From contig CANQAV010000003.1 in NCBI GenBank assembly GCA_947589425.1, forward strand, positions 1 to 38,185: DNA of 38,185 bases, given 5' to 3'. The notes beneath the pieces are model-generated. The model worked only from the letters and a program-made list of their open reading frames with translations, did not search any database and was not told the DNA's origin. Every line of letters begins with the position of its first letter. The stretch's first letter is position 1. The translations under genes were made by a program, and so were the position numbers. Positions 33,629 to 38,185 of the stretch are shown piece by piece. Origin of the DNA: Candidatus Gastranaerophilales bacterium (GTDB taxonomy: Bacteria; Cyanobacteriota; Vampirovibrionia; Gastranaerophilales; Gastranaerophilaceae).

Positions 33629-34510
33629 TTATGCTACATTTAATAAATTCTTTTCACCCTGCCCCAAAATCTTTCTTGTTGTACTTGAGGCAGAATCGGC
33701 TACAATTGTTTGAGCGGTTGTTTTTACGGTTTCTTTACCTGCGTTACCCATTGCATTTGCAATACCATACATACCGGCACCCACTCCCGCACCGACCGTT
33801 CCCGATACAAATGCCGAAAGCGCAGTTTCTTTAGCTAAATCACCAAAGTCAAAATCTCTGTCGCCAAAAGCAACATCGGCTAAATTTGTTCCCGCTCCGG
33901 AAGCTGCTCCGCACAATAAACCACACTTGGCACCATTTCTGACTGCGAGCCCAAAATCACCCGCTTTAATTCCTGCGCCAACTCCCGAAGATACTGCACT
34001 TGTTGCGCCTGTAAGTGCACCTGTAACCATATCTTTTGCAATAGTTTTACCATCTAACACATCACCTTTCACATTATTTGTAGCTCTGTCAAGAGCTTTT
34101 AATCCCGTTTTAACTCCTGCGCCCAAAGGAGCGCCTACAATAATTGCGCCTCCGCCCGTTACAACGGTTGCAGCTATTGTTGCAACACCCGTTGTTATAT
34201 TGCTTAAAAGATTTACACCGCTTGTCTGTTTTTTATCATAATTTTCAATATATTGAAGCGCCTCATCAAAAGAAATTTTACCCGTTTTATATTTATCAAG
34301 CACTTTTTCGCAATCCGAATAGCTTTGACCCAGCTCGGTTATTTCTTTTGCGCCGTTAAAAATTTTACCTATGAAGCCTTGTTTATCGCTCACGGATTTT
34401 AGTTTATCTTCAAGAAATATACTTTCCTTCTCAAACTCATGGGGGTTTTGAACTCGCCCCAAAGGATGAGCAAGTGAAGCAAAGTCGTTTCCCGTAATTT
34501 TTTCGACCAT
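33629..34510 (-). CDS. Glycine-zipper-rich protein with an EF-hand-like loop
   Basis: The 293-residue protein has a polar N-terminal third and a C-terminal two-thirds rich in Gly/Ala small-residue repeats (ATVVTGGGAIIVGAPLGAGV, VTGALTGATSAVSSGVGAGI, SAFVSGTVGAGVGAGMYGIA). This glycine-zipper pattern is typical of membrane-inserting or pretoxin regions of secreted proteins. Around residues 70-85 DKYKTGKISFDEALQYIE resembles a degenerate EF-hand loop, echoing the hydrolase family. There is no signal peptide, and no toxin domain is recognised at the C-terminus. The ribosome-binding site is weak (AAGG about 12 bases upstream). It shares the 161-base intergenic region with the divergent DUF1015 gene. 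Confidence 0.6.
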   Translation of the reverse strand: MVEKITGNDFASLAHPLGRVQNPHEFEKESIFLEDKLKSVSDKQGFIGKIFNGAKEITELGQSYSDCEKVLDKYKTGKISFDEALQYIENYDKKQTSGVNLLSNITTGVATIAATVVTGGGAIIVGAPLGAGVKTGLKALDRATNNVKGDVLDGKTIAKDMVTGALTGATSAVSSGVGAGIKAGDFGLAVRNGAKCGLLCGAASGAGTNLADVAFGDRDFDFGDLAKETALSAFVSGTVGAGVGAGMYGIANAMGNAGKETVKTTAQTIVADSASSTTRKILGQGEKNLLNVA

Positions 34511-34585
34511 AGAAAAACTAACCTTATAAACTACACACTAATATAAAGTATTTTTTTATATTTAAATTGCGCCCCTTAACAAAAA

Positions 34586-34592
34586 TGTAACA
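34586..34592. promoter_or_regulatory. TGTAACA site in the divergent intergenic region
   Basis: TGTAACAAATGTTA lies between the genes starting at 34510 (minus) and 34672 (plus). The motif matches that upstream of the sigma-28-type promoters, but no TAAA-N15-GCCG follows it on either strand. Confidence 0.35.
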
Positions 34593-34671
34593 AATGTTAA
34601 AAACTGTTTTAAATTTTGCAATAAGGATAATTTTAACTAAAATATATTTGTAGATACTGTTAGGAAAAATT

Positions 34672-35916
34672 ATGGAAATACAACCGATTGAAGCAATTAC
34701 ATATAATCAGGATAAAGTCAAAATGAATGAAGTCATAGCTCCCCCCTATGATGTTATTGACGATAAATACAGAGAAGAATTATATAAAAGGAATGAATAC
34801 AATATCATCCGTCTTATCCTTACCAAAGGAGAAAATAAATACGAAGATGCCAAAAAATATTTTCAGGATTGGCTTAAAAAAGAAGTTCTTATAGAAACAA
34901 AAAAGCCTTCAATATTTTATATAATTCAAAAATATACCAATGAAAAAGGGAAAAAAATTGAAAGAAAAGGTTTTATTGCAAGAAATAAAATTGAAGATTT
35001 CTCCAAAAAAACAATCCTTCCCCACGAATATACCATGGGAGGTCCGAAACAGGACAGATTAAATCTTGTCAGCACAACGAAAGCTTTCTTCAGTCAAATT
35101 TTTATGGTTTATAACGATAACACCCAAAGAATTGAACAAAAAGTAAAAGAAAAATATCTTTCAAAAGAGCCTTTTATTGATGTTGTTGATGATTTGGGGG
35201 TTGAAAACATTGTTTATATAATAGATGACACAGAAGACATCAAGTTAATTCAGGAAGTTTTAAAAGATAAAACTCTTTTAATTGCAGACGGTCATCACAG
35301 ATACGAAACCTCAATGAATTACGCAAAAATGCACCCCGAAAATGAATATGCTCAATATGTTATGAGCTATTTTACAAATGCCGACGATGAAAACCTGATT
35401 ATCTATCCTACTCATCGTGTAATTGAAAAAGAAATTGAGCCTGACGAATTATTAAAAAAAGTTTCAAAATACTATGATGTCGTTGAATTACAAGATAAAG
35501 ACGAATTTTTGGATAAAATTGAAGAAGAAAATAAAAAACAAATAACAACGGGGCTTATTTTAAAAGGCAAAAAAACTTATTATGTCCTGAAATTAAAAGA
35601 AGGGGTAAAAGAAACGGTTGATGCTCCCAAAGCCCTTCAAAATCTTGATTTAACAATACTGCATGAGATAATTCTTAAAAAAGAACTGGGATATAGCCAA
35701 GAGGAGCTTATGGCTCAAGACGGAATAAAATATATTAAACAGGAAAATACCGCATTCAATGCCCCAAATAAAGGCGCAAGCGCAGTATTTATTATGGCAT
35801 ATCCCAAAATGAAAGATATTCTTGAAGTGTCATCACAAGGGTTAAGGATGCCTCAAAAATCAACATATTTTTATCCGAAATTATTATCGGGGCTTGTAAT
35901 TAATCCTCTTAAATAA
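34672..35916 (+). CDS. DUF1015 family protein
   Basis: The 414-residue protein matches the conserved DUF1015 family, found in many anaerobes, whose function I do not know. Family features are visible: APPYDVIDDKYREELYKRNE near the start, ILPHEYTMGGPKQDRLNLV in the first third, and LLIADGHHRYETSMNYAKM in the middle. The His-His pair of the last looks like an active-site or metal site. It is soluble. AGGAAAAATT precedes the ATG. The debranching-enzyme gene follows after eight bases, so the two are cotranscribed; a link to carbohydrate metabolism is only suggestive. Confidence 0.9.
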   Translation: MEIQPIEAITYNQDKVKMNEVIAPPYDVIDDKYREELYKRNEYNIIRLILTKGENKYEDAKKYFQDWLKKEVLIETKKPSIFYIIQKYTNEKGKKIERKGFIARNKIEDFSKKTILPHEYTMGGPKQDRLNLVSTTKAFFSQIFMVYNDNTQRIEQKVKEKYLSKEPFIDVVDDLGVENIVYIIDDTEDIKLIQEVLKDKTLLIADGHHRYETSMNYAKMHPENEYAQYVMSYFTNADDENLIIYPTHRVIEKEIEPDELLKKVSKYYDVVELQDKDEFLDKIEEENKKQITTGLILKGKKTYYVLKLKEGVKETVDAPKALQNLDLTILHEIILKKELGYSQEELMAQDGIKYIKQENTAFNAPNKGASAVFIMAYPKMKDILEVSSQGLRMPQKSTYFYPKLLSGLVINPLK

Positions 35917-35924
35917 GGAAAATT

Positions 35925-38054
35925 ATGAAAACATTCACAACGGTTGATACCACACCTTATGGTGCAAAATACAATAAAGAAACTAAATGTGTTGAATTTA
36001 AATTATATTCAAAACACGCACATCATATAAAATTATGTATTTTTGATGAGCCGATAGGTAAAGAGCCGGTTTTAGTTTTGGATATGACAAAATGCGACAA
36101 TAATATCTGGTCAACATCTGTTAAAGATTATGTTCTTAATTGCCAGAAAAAACCGGTATTTTACGGATACAGGGTATTCGGAGCCAACTGGGAATATAAA
36201 GAAGATTATGAAGCGGGAAGCGAAATCGGCTTCATATCAAAGTTTGATGAAGAAGGCAACAGATTTTGCCCTAATAAAATTGCCTATGACCCATACGCAA
36301 AAGAATTATCCCATACACCTTCCGAAGTTAACCCCGGCAATACAATGTTTCGCTCGGGCGGAAATTTATATCTGACGGACAATGCCAAATGGGCTGTAAA
36401 ATCAGTTTTTTCACCAAAATGCAATAAAGAAATCGCATCAATTGACCCCCGTCCGTTTAATTGCGAAATAATAGGGGAAGTTCATATCAAAGACCTTACT
36501 CAAAATCTGAATATGGTTGAAAAAGGGACATACAAAGGGGCGGCCAAATTTGCAAAAAGCATAAAAGAGCTGGGAATTACCATGATTGAATTTCTTCCTC
36601 TGAACGAATTTGATTCAAGGCAAAACGGGGTTAATCACTGGGGATATATGCCCTTAGGATATTTCAGCCTTGCTCGCAAATACGCATTTGATAAAACTCA
36701 GGGAAATTTGCTTGATGAATTTCGTTTAATGACGGACGAATTTCACAAAAACGGCATAAAAGTCTGTCTTGATATGGTTTATAATCACACGGGGGAAGGC
36801 GGGCTTATTAATCATAATGCAGATGATGCGAATTTGTTATCTTATGCTTTAATTGACAATGCCGAATATTATAAAGTATATAAAAACGGATATTATCGCT
36901 CTAACTCCGGATGCGGAAATGATTTCAGCGCAAACAGCGAAGCGGTTTTGAATTTAATAATTGATTCTTTAATTTTTTGGATAAATCAAGGGGTGGATGC
37001 ATTTCGCTTTGACCTTGCGGCAGCACTTTTGGAAAACAGCTGTGACTGCGAAGAAATATATGACAGTATTGACTCTGCCGCTGCAAAATTAAAAGAAAAA
37101 TTAAAAGAAAAAGGAATTGATGTGGCGGATGATTTTGAACAAGCCCAAGAAGGAGTAATTTTAATAGCCGAGCCATGGACTTGCGGAGGAAAGGAATGCT
37201 ATCAATTGGGTAATTTCCCCGATTTTTGGGCGGAATGGAACGATATTGCAAGAGATACCATAAGAAAAATCACTTTAAGACCGAACGAATTAACACCAAA
37301 TATGTTGAGAGATGTTTTTGAAGGAACTCCTTCACGCTTTAAGGGAATAAATAAATCAATTAATTATATTGCTTCTCATGACGGCTTCACTCTATTTGAC
37401 CTTAACACCTTTAAACAAAAAAGTGCTTCAACCCAAGGAGGTTCAAATTGGGAAATATCGGGAGATTATAACAACAATCCGTATTTGAGGGAAAATGCCA
37501 TAAGAAAACAATTGATGTTTCTTTTCTTGTCAAGAGGAATTCCGATGATACAAATCGGCGATATTATAATGCATTCAAAAAACGGAAACAATAACAGCTA
37601 CAACAAAGATGATATAACAAATTATCTTAATTGGGACAGGGCAGCAAATAAAGAAGGGTTTGAAAACAGAATAACGGAATTTACAAGAAACCTTATAAAA
37701 TTCAGAAAATCCATTGATATCATTAAAACAAAAGACTTTAAAAAATCTCTTACATATCACTATGATAACGGACAAGTTGCCGAATTTAACAATTCGGGGT
37801 ACTGGAATAATCCGTGTGATTTATTTTTCGGGATAATGATTAATTCAAACAACAGAATTTATATCGCTTCAAACAAAGGCGACAGTGAATTGAATATATT
37901 TCTGCCCGAAAACAAACCAAAATCATCCTGGCATGTTATAAATGACAGCTCTATTTTTAAGTTTATTGATTTTGAAGAAAAAGACTGGATTGAAAAAAAT
38001 TATATTTTAAATCCTCATGCTATGGCAATATTTACGGAAAGTGAGTATGAATAA
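35925..38054 (+). CDS. Glycogen-debranching enzyme (isoamylase/pullulanase type, GH13)
   Basis: The 709-residue enzyme cleaves alpha-1,6 branches of glycogen or related glucans. An N-terminal CBM48-like domain (FKLYSKHAHHIKLCIFDEPI) is followed by a GH13 barrel with its conserved regions. These are VCLDMVYNHTGEGG (region I), AFRFDLAAALLEN with the Asp nucleophile (region II), VILIAEPWTCGG with the acid/base Glu (region III), and NYIASHDGFTLFDL (region IV). The layout, with GEVHIKDLTQN and NHWGYMPLGYFS, is of the GlgX/TreX kind. No signal peptide is present, so it acts on intracellular glycogen. The 3' end overlaps the next gene by eight bases. Confidence 0.9.
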   Translation: MKTFTTVDTTPYGAKYNKETKCVEFKLYSKHAHHIKLCIFDEPIGKEPVLVLDMTKCDNNIWSTSVKDYVLNCQKKPVFYGYRVFGANWEYKEDYEAGSEIGFISKFDEEGNRFCPNKIAYDPYAKELSHTPSEVNPGNTMFRSGGNLYLTDNAKWAVKSVFSPKCNKEIASIDPRPFNCEIIGEVHIKDLTQNLNMVEKGTYKGAAKFAKSIKELGITMIEFLPLNEFDSRQNGVNHWGYMPLGYFSLARKYAFDKTQGNLLDEFRLMTDEFHKNGIKVCLDMVYNHTGEGGLINHNADDANLLSYALIDNAEYYKVYKNGYYRSNSGCGNDFSANSEAVLNLIIDSLIFWINQGVDAFRFDLAAALLENSCDCEEIYDSIDSAAAKLKEKLKEKGIDVADDFEQAQEGVILIAEPWTCGGKECYQLGNFPDFWAEWNDIARDTIRKITLRPNELTPNMLRDVFEGTPSRFKGINKSINYIASHDGFTLFDLNTFKQKSASTQGGSNWEISGDYNNNPYLRENAIRKQLMFLFLSRGIPMIQIGDIIMHSKNGNNNSYNKDDITNYLNWDRAANKEGFENRITEFTRNLIKFRKSIDIIKTKDFKKSLTYHYDNGQVAEFNNSGYWNNPCDLFFGIMINSNNRIYIASNKGDSELNIFLPENKPKSSWHVINDSSIFKFIDFEEKDWIEKNYILNPHAMAIFTESEYE

Positions 38055-38185
38055 TAAATTCAGACAAAGTTATCTTAATATATATTTTTTAACTGTTTTA
38101 AATTTTGTTAGAGAAGATGATGTTATAAAAAATTATATAAATTTTCTTAAACACTTTTTGAACGACAGTGATATTGAATCGGATA
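38047..38185 (+). CDS. Start of an unidentified gene, cut by the window end
   Basis: An open frame beginning MNNKFRQSYLNIYFLTVLNF overlaps the debranching-enzyme stop and runs off the end after 46 complete codons (VREDDVIKNYINFLKHFLND is visible). The helical, Leu/Phe-rich segment does not identify a family. The overlap suggests operon membership. The product could be a glycan-metabolism accessory protein, but that is a guess. Confidence 0.5.
   Translation, partial: MNNKFRQSYLNIYFLTVLNFVREDDVIKNYINFLKHFLNDSDIESD

Overview
The window is AT-rich bacterial DNA with densely packed genes, ATG/GTG starts and mostly purine-rich ribosome-binding sites. My best placement is a non-photosynthetic relative of cyanobacteria (Melainabacteria/Vampirovibrionia, probably order Gastranaerophilales). 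This rests on the AT-rich composition, a short RpoD-family sigma factor, rimP-nusA and coaD arrangements of the cyanobacterial type, and two accessory proteins with an N-terminal FKG motif that I associate from memory with that group. It is an inference of moderate confidence. I see no tRNA, rRNA, CRISPR array, transposase or phage structural gene.

Layout. 1-357 is an unusually GC-rich, hairpin-dense stretch with a 103-base direct repeat. It precedes rplK and rplA (ribosomal L11, L1), a GtrA-like membrane protein and an accessory membrane protein (2171-3217). On the minus strand, 14852 to 5679 is a complete UMP biosynthesis operon, pyrK-pyrD-pyrE-pyrB-pyrC-pyrF-carA-carB, with an intrinsic terminator in its leader that must act as an attenuator. 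It runs on into a glycosyltransferase-like gene carrying a nine-base G/C homopolymer, a protein made only of Clp N-terminal domains, and a 38-residue membrane peptide. 15118-24465 holds a small unknown gene, era, a bitopic membrane protein, a coiled-coil protein with coaD, the rimP-nusA operon, and other accessory genes. 28754-38185 holds a sigma factor, a lone oligopeptide-type ABC ATPase, pckA, ahcY, a glycine-rich protein, a DUF1015 protein, a glycogen-debranching enzyme and the start of another gene.

The most interesting part is a family of three related proteins (21625-23658, 24566-26671, 26767-28611). They share an N-terminal domain of about 90 residues with no Sec signal, a pair of calcium-type EF-hands, a long coiled coil, and a C-terminal peptidoglycan-hydrolase domain. 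The hydrolase domain is of two unrelated kinds. All three, plus the small gene at 15118-15594, have upstream sequences matching the sigma-28 (FliA/SigD) promoter, TAAA-N15/16-GCCG, and a TGTAACA motif just upstream, which forms an inverted repeat at two of them. I propose a coordinately expressed, possibly flagellum- or appendage-linked set of Ca2+-responsive cell-wall hydrolases. The family, the promoters and the motif are visible in the sequence; export route and function are inference.
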